IMG/VR virus record: IMGVR_UViG_3300042090_001925
Coordinates: 1-58,131 of that record
Direction: 5' to 3' (one strand)
DNA: 58,131 nucleotides
Origin: a virus
Shown piece after piece: positions 22,724-30,606 of this stretch (position 1 is its first letter; each line of letters starts with the position of its first letter). The position numbers and the translations under genes are program-made. A model generated the notes under the pieces. That model was not told the DNA's origin. It was given only the letters and a program-made list of their open reading frames with translations, and searched no databases.

Positions 22724-23001
22724 GCGAGCTCGACGAGTTGGAGCGCACGCTGCTAACGGCCGCCGACATTTGGTTCGAAAAAGGCTTGCACATGAAGTTG
22801 CAGCGGCTGATCGCCGTCGCGCGGCAGGGCGAACGCGCCGTCGCTGCGCTCGACGCGGTTGTGGCGCGGATGACGCAGCCGCCGAAGTTCAATCCGCCGC
22901 TTGATCCGGTTGAGCAGCCAGCGGCGCCGAAGTCGCCGTCGAGCGGCGGGGCCGCAGCGCAATTTGCTGAACCGGCCGACATGTATGGGAGTGGCGAATG
23001 A
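22720..23001 (+). CDS. Hypothetical helical protein
   Basis: 93 residues with an ATGA overlap. Two helices (ELDELERTLLTAADIWFEKG, KLQRLIAVARQGERAVAALD) and a proline-rich acidic tail. Family not recognised. Confidence 0.55.
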   Translation: MSELDELERTLLTAADIWFEKGLHMKLQRLIAVARQGERAVAALDAVVARMTQPPKFNPPLDPVEQPAAPKSPSSGGAAAQFAEPADMYGSGE

Positions 23002-23192
23002 CGCGGCACTGGCGCGACAAGGGTGACGAAGCCAAGCGCCATCACATCACGATCGCTGTCTCGTCCAAGTTGCGGGATCGGCTGTGGGCCTACGCCCAGG
23101 CGCTCTCCCGGCCACCGACCGTGGTGGCCCATGACCTGATCGACGCCGGCGTCCCGGCGCCGAGCGAAGACAAGCGAGAGGTTGTCGGGTGA
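22998..23192 (+). CDS. Small putative DNA-binding protein
   Basis: 64 residues. KRHHITIAVSSKLRDRLWAYAQ followed by PTVVAHDLIDAG resembles a ribbon-helix-helix fold. Overlaps both neighbours. Function unknown. Confidence 0.5.
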   Translation: MTRHWRDKGDEAKRHHITIAVSSKLRDRLWAYAQALSRPPTVVAHDLIDAGVPAPSEDKREVVG

Positions 23193-23386
23193 AAGCGGAA
23201 TTGGAAGAGGCGTTGCGTCGCGCCAAGGCGCATGTCGACGCGATGACGCCCGAGCAGCGTGACGCGATGGTTCATGAACAGGGGCGGTCGTGGGCGCGCG
23301 CCGAGGCTTCGTGGCCGAAGCCGAAGTACAAGTGGCGCGACGGCGTCAAGGTCTACGCGAGTTACGAAGACTATTGCAACGACTGA
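23189..23386 (+). CDS. Small hypothetical protein
   Basis: 65 residues from a GTG. Charged N-terminal helix (AELEEALRRAKAHVDAMTPE) and an aromatic end (WPKPKYKWRDGVKVYASYED). Family not recognised. Confidence 0.5.
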   Translation: MKAELEEALRRAKAHVDAMTPEQRDAMVHEQGRSWARAEASWPKPKYKWRDGVKVYASYEDYCND

Positions 23387-23395
23387 GGCGCTGAA

Positions 23396-23602
23396 GTGAC
23401 TTTCGATCCCAGCTACATGAGCCCCGAGTTCGCCGTCGCTTCGGCCGGCTATCTCAGTCTCGACCCGCGTCGACTGCCCGATATGCTGGCCGCTCTGCCC
23501 GAGCCGGTCAGCGCGCGGGAGCGCGCCGTTGTCGCGGCGATTCGCTGGCGGATCGCGCGAGCGGGTGTGCATCTCGATCGTGGTCTTCGGAGGACGGCGT
23601 GA
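23396..23602 (+). CDS. Small hypothetical protein
   Basis: 68 residues from a GTG, with GAGGCG shortly upstream. No recognised domain. Its TGA overlaps the start of the Ntn-hydrolase gene. Confidence 0.5.
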   Translation: MTFDPSYMSPEFAVASAGYLSLDPRRLPDMLAALPEPVSARERAVVAAIRWRIARAGVHLDRGLRRTA

Positions 23603-24201
23603 CGGTCATCTGCATCAAGGATAGCGTGATCGCCGCCGATGGCGCCTGCTGGTACGGTTCTGTCAAGGCGGAGCTATCCAAGCAGAAGGTCGTCCGCTCG
23701 CTCGACGGCGCGCTTGGCGCGGCGGTCGGCGATTCGAGTTACACCGAGTTCTTCCGCGTCTGGTTCGCGTCGACCGGTCGGCGCGAAGAGCGCGGCTTCT
23801 ACCGGCCGAAGGGCGATCCGCTGGTCATTGTCAAGGACGACGAGCATTCGTTCGGCGCGATGTGGGTCGAGCCCGATGGCGAGGTGGTCATGCTGGAGAA
23901 TGACGGCAGGCCCTATCTCGTCGGGCGCGGGCCGCACGCGATCGGTCCGGCCAAGGAGATGGCGTTTGGCGCGATGTACGCCGGCGCTTCGGCCGAAGAG
24001 GCGGTGCGCATCTGCGTCGAGCGGCACGACTGCGCCGGCGGCGAGGTGTTCGTTGAGCGATTGGCGCCGGTCGAGCAGGCGCTGAATGACGAGCCGTCGG
24101 CGGAGAGCCAATTGGCCAGCGAAGCAAAAGAGTGGAGCGATACGATTTCGCTTGAGGCACAGAATGCGGCGGATTGGCGCGAGAAGATGGGACTGGCGTG
24201 A
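23599..24201 (+). CDS. Ntn-hydrolase, proteasome-beta/HslV-like phage protein
   Basis: The 200-residue product starts TVICIKDSVIAADGACWYGS, placing a threonine right after the initiator GTG codon, as in proteasome beta/HslV enzymes where Thr becomes the catalytic N-terminus. The following DGALGAAVGDSSYTEFF, GAMWVEPDGEV, YLVGRGPHAIG and GAMYAGASAEEAVRICVER fit the Ntn fold. Phage relatives of this kind are of unknown substrate. It could process virion proteins or act on host targets; that is inference. Confidence 0.75.
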   Translation: MTVICIKDSVIAADGACWYGSVKAELSKQKVVRSLDGALGAAVGDSSYTEFFRVWFASTGRREERGFYRPKGDPLVIVKDDEHSFGAMWVEPDGEVVMLENDGRPYLVGRGPHAIGPAKEMAFGAMYAGASAEEAVRICVERHDCAGGEVFVERLAPVEQALNDEPSAESQLASEAKEWSDTISLEAQNAADWREKMGLA

Positions 24202-24506
24202 TGAAGAAGATCATCAAGGATGTCGTGGGTCTTGTGCGGCTGATGTGGCGGAGCCGACACGACGGTTTTACCGGTGAGCGAATCAAGGCTCTGTGCTTGA
24301 AGAAGCTCAGCTTCGACGACCGGCTCAAGCTGGTGCGGATATGGGCCGAAGCGGGGGAGTGGGCGCCGAAGGGGGTTCGGATGATCGGTTCGTCGTACCC
24401 GGTGAGAGACAAGTCGACGAAGTATATTACGTCGAATTTCGTCGATTGGAATGCAGTCGCCGAGATGAACGATATGGCGCCTTATTTTATGTCGAAGAGC
24501 GATTGA
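24201..24506 (+). CDS. Hypothetical protein
   Basis: 101 residues, helical and basic. Its ATG overlaps the stop of the Ntn-hydrolase gene (TGATG). Contains KALCLKKLSFDDRLKLVRIW and ends YFMSKSD. Family not recognised. Confidence 0.55.
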   Translation: MKKIIKDVVGLVRLMWRSRHDGFTGERIKALCLKKLSFDDRLKLVRIWAEAGEWAPKGVRMIGSSYPVRDKSTKYITSNFVDWNAVAEMNDMAPYFMSKSD

Positions 24507-24513
24507 GAGCCGC

Positions 24514-25157
24514 GTGAAGCCTGATCTTTACCAGACGCTCGGTGTGGCGCGCGACGCGAAGTCCGACGAGATTCGGAAAGCGTATTATCGCGCCGCCAAG
24601 AAGGCGCATCCCGATGGCGGCGGCACGGTCGAGTCGTTCGCGCTGGTGCGCACGGCGGTCGACGTGCTGAGCGACGAGGCGCGGCGCCGGCAGTACGACG
24701 AGACCGGCGAGTTCGGCGACAAGCCGGTCGACAACAGCGAGTCGCTGGCGATGACGGTGGCGATGAACGCTGTCGACGCCGTGCTCGGCAGCATCATGAA
24801 GCGCGGCGGCGATCCGGCGCATTACGACGTTGTCGCCGACGCTAAGAAGCATTTGCAGAAGTGCCTCGTCGAGATCGGCGTGAAGACCGCCAACACCTAT
24901 GACGAGGCCAAGGCGGTTCGTCGCTTGGCGAAGCGTTTCCACGCCAAGAAGGGCAAGCCGAACCGCATCGGCGCGATGCTGGAGGCGCGCGCGCCGCGGA
25001 GACCGAGCGCAACGCTCGCAAAGGTGGCGTCGAGAAGGAGAACGTCGAGGGCGCGCTGCGGGTTCTCGACGACCACGAGTTTGAGTGGGTCGATCAGCCC
25101 TACGGCGGTCCGGCGGGCATGAGCGCGCTTGGCAGCTTCATGTTTCGAGGCTCTTGA
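24514..25157 (+). pseudogene. DnaJ-domain protein with a frameshift in a GC repeat
   Basis: From a GTG, residues 4-65 are a J domain (LYQTLGVARDAKSDEIRKAY, then the HPD motif in KKAHPDGGG). The frame runs into a (GC)5 tract at 24985-24994; afterwards the open frame ends at 25122 in low-complexity sequence. The -1 (equivalently +2) frame restores a sensible protein (AETERNARKGGVEKENVEG, then RVLDDHEFEWVDQPYGGPAG) ending at 25155-25157 with the usual TGATG overlap to the terminase. One extra GC pair or a missing base explains it. Programmed slippage or a sequencing error cannot be excluded. Confidence 0.75.
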
Positions 25158-27043
25158 TGCCGCCGCGCGCGAAAAAGTGGCTGAAGCTGCTCGAGGACTT
25201 CGTCGCCGAGCTGCGCATCAAATCGAAGGAGGTCGTCTCGGCCGACGAGCGCGGCGTCAAGCTCGAGTTGTGGGAGAGCCAGAAGCGTTTCCTTCAGACG
25301 GTCGGTCAGGGCCTCGACGACGGCGTTCACTCGTTCAACTGCCTGAAGAGCCGGCAGCTCGGCATCACCACCATCTCGCTGGCAATCGATGTCTTTTGGC
25401 TAGCCGTTCATCCGAATCTGATTGGCTGCCTCGTCACCGACACCGAGAAGAACCGCGAGGTCGACCGCAGCATCATCGAGGGCTACATCGCCTCGTTCCC
25501 GGAGGGCTACTTCGGCGAGGCGTTCAAGATCGTTCGTTCGAACCGGCAGATGCTGCAATTCTCTAACGGTTCGCGGCTCGATCTGCTGGTCGCCGGCACC
25601 AAGAAGAAGTCGATCGCATGGGGCGAAGGCCAGGGCTACGCGCTGATGCACTCCACGGAGGTGGCCTCGTATGGCGACGTCGAGGGTTTCAAGTCGCTCG
25701 AGGAAGGTTTAGCGCAGACGAACCCCAATCGCCTCTTCATTCGCGAGTCGACCGCCAAGGGGATGAACCACTGGCGCGTTCGCTGGATGACGGGGCTTAA
25801 CGACCTGACCGAACGCTCGTTCTTCATCGGCTGGTGGGCGGGCGACAACAATCGCATCGATCGGCGCGATCCGCGTTTTCCTGCTTTCGGCCTGCCCCCA
25901 GAGACGGGGGCGGAGGCGGCGATGCTCAAGGAGGTGTGGCGACTCTATCAGCATCGCGTCGCGCCCGAGGAGCTCGCCTGGTTCCGCTGGAAGCAGACCA
26001 AGGCCGGCGCCGAGCAGAACCTGATGGAGCAGAACAACCCCTCGACCGCCGAGGAGGCGTTCGTCCAGACCGGCTATTCGTTCTTCCAGACGCGGATGAT
26101 CGGCGCCGACATGAAAGCGCTGCAGGACGATCCGCCGATCTTTGCCGGCTATCGCTACGAGGTCGACGGCGACTTCTTCCACTTCAAGATGATCGCGATG
26201 GACCCGAAGGTCGACGACGTCGGCGATGTCGAGTTAAAGGTCTACGAGGAACCGGTCGACGGCGCTCAGTACGTGATCGGCTTCGACCCGGCCTACGGCC
26301 GAAACGACCACAAGGATCATCATGCGATCGGCGTCTTCCGTTGCTTCGCCGACAAGATGGTCCAGGTCGCCGAATACGTGACCTGCGAGGTCGAGACGAA
26401 GCACGCCGCCTGGGTCCTCTTTCACCTCTGCGCCGCCTACCGCAACAGCATGGCGAACGTCGAGCTCGGCGGGCCGGGCCGGCTGGTGATGGCCGAGTTC
26501 GACCATCTGCGCCAGCTGATCGGCGCCGAGATGAACGCCGCCAAGACCGCGGCGCGCGGCTGGGAAGATGCGGCGGCGCAGGCGCGCTGGTATCTCTACC
26601 ACAAGGCCGACAGCCCTGGCGCCGGTTACATGGCGAATTTCGAGACCAACTGGCGGACCAAGATGGAGCTGATGCACGGCTATCGCGGCGTCTACTCTAG
26701 TCGCGAGATCGTCATCCGCTCGTTCCCGCTTCTGCACGAGATGGACAACGTCGTCGTCAACGACGGCGAGATCGGCGCGCCGGAGTCGACCGACGAGAAC
26801 ATGAAGGACGACCGCGTCTTCGCCGCGGCGCTCGCCGTTCGCGCCTGGGTCGACTGGGCCCGCAAGGACATGATCGCTCAGGGACTGACCTATGACGTGG
26901 TGATGAAGGCCGAGTCGGGTCAGGGGACGCGCCAGGAGACGGCGGTCGACTCGATCGTCCGCAAATTCCTGCGCAGGCAAGAGGATCGGGCGAACGCCGA
27001 GCCCGAGCCGGAGAAGTGGCGCCAGGACATGGGGCTCGCGTGA
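25157..27043 (+). CDS. terL: Large terminase subunit
   Basis: The DNA-packaging motor ATPase and nuclease, 628 residues. The ATPase part has a Walker A-like KSRQLGITT near residue 65 and a Walker B region ALMHSTEVASYGD near 160; the RNase H-like nuclease part has IGFDPAYGRNDHKDHHAIG (Asp near 377), NVELGGPGRLV, and the C-terminal Asp in MKDDRVFAAALAVRAW near 555. No small terminase subunit was recognised next to it. Start ATG overlaps the end of the DnaJ gene. Confidence 0.92.
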   Translation: MPPRAKKWLKLLEDFVAELRIKSKEVVSADERGVKLELWESQKRFLQTVGQGLDDGVHSFNCLKSRQLGITTISLAIDVFWLAVHPNLIGCLVTDTEKNREVDRSIIEGYIASFPEGYFGEAFKIVRSNRQMLQFSNGSRLDLLVAGTKKKSIAWGEGQGYALMHSTEVASYGDVEGFKSLEEGLAQTNPNRLFIRESTAKGMNHWRVRWMTGLNDLTERSFFIGWWAGDNNRIDRRDPRFPAFGLPPETGAEAAMLKEVWRLYQHRVAPEELAWFRWKQTKAGAEQNLMEQNNPSTAEEAFVQTGYSFFQTRMIGADMKALQDDPPIFAGYRYEVDGDFFHFKMIAMDPKVDDVGDVELKVYEEPVDGAQYVIGFDPAYGRNDHKDHHAIGVFRCFADKMVQVAEYVTCEVETKHAAWVLFHLCAAYRNSMANVELGGPGRLVMAEFDHLRQLIGAEMNAAKTAARGWEDAAAQARWYLYHKADSPGAGYMANFETNWRTKMELMHGYRGVYSSREIVIRSFPLLHEMDNVVVNDGEIGAPESTDENMKDDRVFAAALAVRAWVDWARKDMIAQGLTYDVVMKAESGQGTRQETAVDSIVRKFLRRQEDRANAEPEPEKWRQDMGLA

Positions 27044-27291
27044 TGCGCATCGGCTACCACATGCATCCTCTTACACGTGCCACGTTAGCTAAGCTTATCG
27101 TTAATGCGCAGTCGTGTAGTAAGCACAAGACTAAGAAGCCTTGGTGCGTAGGATTGAACAAGGCCGACTTTAAGCTACTGCGTAAGGAGATGAAAACTTG
27201 CGATTTGTCGGATGGTATAAACATCCTCGGCGTTCCGGTGCTCATTGACGCATTTACTGCACCGGCGTATGTCTCAATCTTTGTGGAGTGA
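27043..27291 (+). CDS. Small hypothetical protein of low GC
   Basis: 82 residues with ATGA overlap to the terminase. Base composition is clearly less GC-rich than the neighbours, so it may be a recent insertion (moron). Contains CVGLNKADFKLLRKEMK and GINILGVPVLIDAF. The 42586 gene has similar composition and a loosely similar pattern, though homology is not shown. Confidence 0.55.
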   Translation: MRIGYHMHPLTRATLAKLIVNAQSCSKHKTKKPWCVGLNKADFKLLRKEMKTCDLSDGINILGVPVLIDAFTAPAYVSIFVE

Positions 27292-27780
27292 ATGATGGCG
27301 AAAGCGCAGCGCGAGTTCACCAAGCCGCCGGAGGCGCCGCAGGCCGAACCGGCGGATGACAGCTTGTTCGGCGACGCGCCGTCGTCCGAGCAGTCCTCTG
27401 TCGAGTCCGAGCCGCCGGTCGAACCGGCGGAGCCTCCTGAGTCCGCCGCCGAGCCGCAGCCCGCGTTGATAACGAAACCGGCGCTCGACGCTGCGATCGC
27501 CGGCTACGCGGCGCCGCAAGTTCCGGCGGGCTTCAAGCCGTTTCCGACCGAGCCGTTCCCCGGCCGCTACGGCGAGCCGCCCTACGATCACGCGCCGGTG
27601 CAGCTGACGCCCGACGGCGAGCGCTTCATGGTCGCCCAGTGGCAGGTCTCGCGCCGCTGGTCCGGCGCCAAGCCGGGCGTCGCGCCGCGATGGGAGAGCT
27701 ACGGCTTCTGGGCAATCCGCGCCACCGGCGGACGTCCGATCACTTTCACGCCGACTGGCTGGCGGGAGCACCGAGATTGA
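27292..27780 (+). CDS. Hypothetical protein with proline-rich linker and SLFGD motif
   Basis: 162 residues. The N-terminal third holds ADDSLFGDAPSSEQ and a Pro/Glu-rich linker; the C-terminal half (ERFMVAQWQVSRRW, GYFWAI-like GFWAIRATGG) looks like a small beta fold. Position right after terminase suggests a packaging or head role. Family not recognised. Confidence 0.6.
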   Translation: MMAKAQREFTKPPEAPQAEPADDSLFGDAPSSEQSSVESEPPVEPAEPPESAAEPQPALITKPALDAAIAGYAAPQVPAGFKPFPTEPFPGRYGEPPYDHAPVQLTPDGERFMVAQWQVSRRWSGAKPGVAPRWESYGFWAIRATGGRPITFTPTGWREHRD

Positions 27781-28409
27781 GCACTGAGACCGTCGAATCT
27801 GAGTGGGTCGACTCGGAGCAGTATCTGGGGCCGCGGATGAAGCGCATCACGTTCCAGTGCAGCAAGTGTGGTCACGTCTGGGTCAGAACCCTGAAGGCCG
27901 AGCCGAAGCGCGACCCCCCTTGTCCGAATCGCCGCTGCGAGGAAGTCGCCGAGCGCGACCAGCTGAAGCGCGAGGTCGAGAATCTGCGGCGGATGCTGGA
28001 GGAGCAGCGCGCACCGGCGACGATCGGTCAGAACATCCGCGTTAAGGCGGTTGACGAGACGGCGCGGATCGTCATGGAGGATCAGCACCTCGCCGACTTG
28101 CGCGACAATGTCCGCGAGGGCGAGACGATGGCGCCGAAACTGCCGCAGGCGCAGCAGCAGCTCGCCGACGCGATGTTCTCGCCGCGCAAGGATGCCGTCA
28201 TGCCGGTGATCGCCTCCGATGGACGCCGCGGCATGTCGATCCCCGCCGCGCGGCTGAGGGCGGTCGGCATGCGGGCGATCGGCGGGGCTTATGCGCGCAA
28301 CTCCGTCAAGCCGACGGCGATCATCCCGAAGGAGCGGCCGCCGGCCGTGACGATCAAGAACGAGCGCTACAATCCGGGTCGGCCGAGCGCCGAGGGCTAC
28401 AAGAAATAG
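27777..28409 (+). CDS. Zinc-ribbon and coiled-coil structural-region protein
   Basis: A TTG overlapping the previous stop (TTGA) opens a 210-residue frame. ITFQCSKCGHVW plus CPNRRCEE form a zinc ribbon near 25-55; RDQLKREVENLRRMLEEQ is a coiled coil near 60-80. The C-terminal half is disordered and basic. Family not recognised. Confidence 0.65.
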   Translation: MSTETVESEWVDSEQYLGPRMKRITFQCSKCGHVWVRTLKAEPKRDPPCPNRRCEEVAERDQLKREVENLRRMLEEQRAPATIGQNIRVKAVDETARIVMEDQHLADLRDNVREGETMAPKLPQAQQQLADAMFSPRKDAVMPVIASDGRRGMSIPAARLRAVGMRAIGGAYARNSVKPTAIIPKERPPAVTIKNERYNPGRPSAEGYKK

Positions 28410-28420
28410 GGAGCGACATA

Positions 28421-28567
28421 ATGCCGCAGAAGACGAAGACCAAGGGCGCTGGGGCGTTCGCCAAGCCGGCGCCGGCGAAGGCGCAGCCCGCCGCGGCGAA
28501 GCGGGCGGGGCGGATCGCCAATCTCGGCGCCTGGGCGCACCCGCCGAAGGGCCACAAAGCCAAGTGA
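28421..28567 (+). CDS. Small basic alanine/lysine-rich protein
   Basis: 48 residues, start preceded by GGGAGCGACATA. Composition (Ala, Lys, Pro, Gly) suggests a nucleic-acid-binding peptide. Family not recognised. Confidence 0.5.
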   Translation: MPQKTKTKGAGAFAKPAPAKAQPAAAKRAGRIANLGAWAHPPKGHKAK

Positions 28568-28598
28568 CGAATTGTCGCAGGTTGTTGCGGCGAATCGC

Positions 28599-28627
28599 TT
28601 GACGGGCCGCGCGACGCGGCGCATTCT
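28599..28627 (+). promoter_or_regulatory. Promoter of a short untranslated transcript
   Basis: TTGACG (28599-28604) and CATTCT (28622-28627) with a 17-base spacer, in the same ATCGCTTGAC context as at 11025 and 20112. The next feature downstream is a strong terminator at 28699, with no gene between. Confidence 0.65.
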
Positions 28628-28633
28628 CGCCTT

Positions 28634-28720
28634 GGTCCGCGACGGTCCCCCACCTAGCCGATCAGACGTCTCATCGACGCTTCCTCCCAGGACTCCAGCC
28701 CCGCTTCGGCGGGGTTTTTT
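28634..28720 (+). ncRNA. Candidate small RNA of about 85 nt
   Basis: A promoter and an intrinsic terminator bracket about 85 bases with no usable reading frame (the only frames are very short). This predicts a discrete RNA. Structure beyond the terminator hairpin is not obvious. It may regulate late genes or be an attenuated leader of the 28797 gene. Confidence 0.45.
28699..28720 (+). terminator. Intrinsic terminator
   Basis: CCCCGC-TTCG-GCGGGG followed by TTTTTT. Very strong form with a UUCG tetraloop. Confidence 0.9.
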
Positions 28721-28723
28721 CGT

Positions 28724-28751
28724 TTGACATACCATGGTATCTATGAAATAG
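28724..28751 (+). promoter_or_regulatory. Promoter with palindromic operator ATACCATGGTAT
   Basis: TTGACA at 28724-28729 overlaps a perfect 12-bp palindrome at 28729-28740; an AT-rich -10-like AAATAG follows. It would drive the 28797 gene and the tRNAs. Confidence 0.6.
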
Positions 28752-28796
28752 GTGGTCTGCCGCGCGCCTCGGCGGTATCGGGGGCAGGATACGAGA

Positions 28797-30413
28797 ATGA
28801 TCAGCCATTCCGGGCGTAAGCGAGTCGCCGCCAGTGTTGCGACTGCAAGAATCCTCAAGCCTAAGTTGACTTGTCAGCCGCACGAGTGCGAGTACGACGA
28901 TCTCCTGTTGAGTGTGAAGAAGACGTTCGCCGCCGTGTCGGGCGGCGGCAATCTGTTCGCTACCGATGCGGATGGGTTGTGGTCGCTCTATCTCAAGAAC
29001 ATCCCGGTGAAGCAGCGCCAATTTCACAACTGTCACTGCTGCCGCCGCTTCATCGAGACGTTCGGGCGCCTTGTCGCGATCGATGAGCGTGGGCGCGCCA
29101 CGCCGGCGATGTGGGGCGCCGATGTCGGTGGTTTCTACGGGCCGTCGTTCTCGGCGATGCACGCGCGGGTCAAGACGGCGCGGGTCACGTCGGTCTTCTT
29201 CTCGAAGGAGTCGGTGTGGGGGATGCCGGCGACGCCGGGTTGGACGCATCTGTCGGTCGCGCCGCCGGCGCGGTTGGTCTATGCCGATTGGCTGCTGACG
29301 CCGGGTCAGAAGATGGCGGAGACTAAGGAGAATTACCGCAACGTCGCGGCGGCGCTCGGCGAGTTCAAACCGGCGGTGCTGGACGAGGCGCTGCGCGTGC
29401 TCAGAGCCGAGATTCTCTCGTCTTCGGACAAGTTCATTGGCCCGGTGCAGTGGCTGCGCGATCTTCACGATCGGCCGAAGGGCCGGGCGGGCGAGAATGT
29501 CATTTGGCGCGCCGTTGCCGATGCGCCCGCGGGTTTCTGCCATCCGCGAGCTTCGATGGCGGGGACTCTGCTGGAGGATGTCGCCGCCGGTCTGTCGTTC
29601 GCCGAGGTCAAGCGCCGGTTCGACGCCAAGGTCTCGCCGCTTCGCTATCAGCGGCCACAGGCGGCGCCGGCTGCCGGCAACATTCAGGCGGCCGAACGGA
29701 TCGTCGAGAAGCTCAGCATCGAGCGATCGCTGGAGCGTCGCTTTGCGCGGCTCGGTGACGTCGAGACGATTTGGGCGCCGCGTGAGTCGACGCCGCAGGG
29801 TGGTGGCGTGTTCGGGCATCTGCGCGCCAAGCAGAGCGTCGCGCCGGCGCTGTCGCTTCCTCGCCAAACGATGACGTGGGTCAAGTTCAGCCAGACGGTG
29901 CTCTACGCCGCCGAGAAGATCGAACTTCTGGTTCCGTCGCACGGTAAGTTCATCGCGCTGACGGCGGCGACGCACGCCGACGCGCCGCCGATCTTGAAGT
30001 GGGATCGCCAGGAGCGGCGCAATACGGTGGCATGGTACGTCTATGCCAGTGGCAGCGCTGCGTCGCAGTGGGGCCTGCGCGGCGGGTCGTGGGCGAAGGT
30101 CAATGCTGCGGCGCTTCTACCGACGATGTGGGGTGGTAGGCCGATGCCGCATCTCAGCGAGGGCGTCGTTTTGATCGTCGACGGCGCCGTCGATTCGCGT
30201 AACGACTCGGCGGCGCTGTTTCCGGAGTGTCTGCGCGACGAACTTCACGCGATTCGCTCGACGATCGAGGCGCATTCGCGGTCATCGCGGCTCACCGGCG
30301 TTGAGCAAGCCTCGGCGTGCGGCTACGATCTTCGCAAACCCGACGCCGCGTGCGTGTTGCGCGTGTTGTCGGCTGGCGCTTGGAGAGAATACGCAATCGA
30401 CAGGTGGGATTGA
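28797..30413 (+). CDS. Large hypothetical phage protein with CxxC motif
   Basis: 538 residues from ATG 28797 (a GTG at 28752 would add 15 residues). QFHNCHCCRRFIETFGRLVA near residue 75 is a likely metal-binding site; the rest is mixed alpha/beta with WVKFSQTVLYAAEKIELLV and HLSEGVVLIVDGAVDSRND. Family not recognised. It lies alone between an operator-containing promoter and two tRNA genes, apart from the structural operon. Confidence 0.75.
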   Translation: MISHSGRKRVAASVATARILKPKLTCQPHECEYDDLLLSVKKTFAAVSGGGNLFATDADGLWSLYLKNIPVKQRQFHNCHCCRRFIETFGRLVAIDERGRATPAMWGADVGGFYGPSFSAMHARVKTARVTSVFFSKESVWGMPATPGWTHLSVAPPARLVYADWLLTPGQKMAETKENYRNVAAALGEFKPAVLDEALRVLRAEILSSSDKFIGPVQWLRDLHDRPKGRAGENVIWRAVADAPAGFCHPRASMAGTLLEDVAAGLSFAEVKRRFDAKVSPLRYQRPQAAPAAGNIQAAERIVEKLSIERSLERRFARLGDVETIWAPRESTPQGGGVFGHLRAKQSVAPALSLPRQTMTWVKFSQTVLYAAEKIELLVPSHGKFIALTAATHADAPPILKWDRQERRNTVAWYVYASGSAASQWGLRGGSWAKVNAAALLPTMWGGRPMPHLSEGVVLIVDGAVDSRNDSAALFPECLRDELHAIRSTIEAHSRSSRLTGVEQASACGYDLRKPDAACVLRVLSAGAWREYAIDRWD

Positions 30414-30417
30414 GTTT

Positions 30418-30491
30418 CAGGGTGTAGCTCAGAGGTAGAGCGCCGCGCTGCTGGACGCGGAGGTCGCCGGCTCGAAACCGGACCACCCTGA
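30418..30491 (+). tRNA. tRNA-like gene with an 8-base anticodon loop
   Basis: A 7-bp acceptor stem (CAGGGTG / CACCCTG), D arm GCTC-GAGC, anticodon stem CCGCG / CGCGG and T arm GCCGG-CTCGAAA-CCGG can be drawn. The anticodon loop CTGCTGGA has 8 bases, and one A is bulged in the T stem. C1-G72 and A73 match the next tRNA (Pro). The anticodon is uncertain (GCT if read normally). It could be a degenerate tRNA or one that reads an altered frame. CCA is not encoded. Confidence 0.65.
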
Positions 30492-30498
30492 CCTGAAA

Positions 30499-30571
30499 CA
30501 GGCCGTAGCTCAGTTGGTAGAGCGCCGCGATTGGGCCGCGGAAGTCGCAGGTTCAAGTCCTGCTGGCCTGA
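30499..30571 (+). tRNA. tRNA-Pro(TGG)
   Basis: Cloverleaf: acceptor CAGGCCG / TGGCCTG (one G-T), D arm GCTC-AGTTGGTA-GAGC, anticodon arm CCGCG-ATTGGGC-CGCGG, T arm GCAGG-TTCAAGT-CCTGC. The anticodon is TGG. C1-G72 and A73 are proline tRNA identity elements. CCA is not encoded. Confidence 0.9.
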
Positions 30572-30579
30572 CCTAAAAG

Positions 30580-30605
30580 AGAGCCTCGGTTAGCGCCGGG
30601 GCTCT
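30580..30605. terminator. Bidirectional terminator between tRNAs and portal
   Basis: AGAGCCTCGG / CCGGGGCTCT form a 10-bp stem (one G-T) with a 6-base loop, followed by TTCATTTCTT on the forward strand and TCTTTTAGG on the reverse. It ends both converging transcripts. Confidence 0.8.
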
Positions 30606-30606
30606 T

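Noticed and set aside
24514-25157. DnaJ-domain gene as small terminase
   Set aside because: It lies where a small terminase is often found, but it has a clear J domain with HPD and no terminase features.
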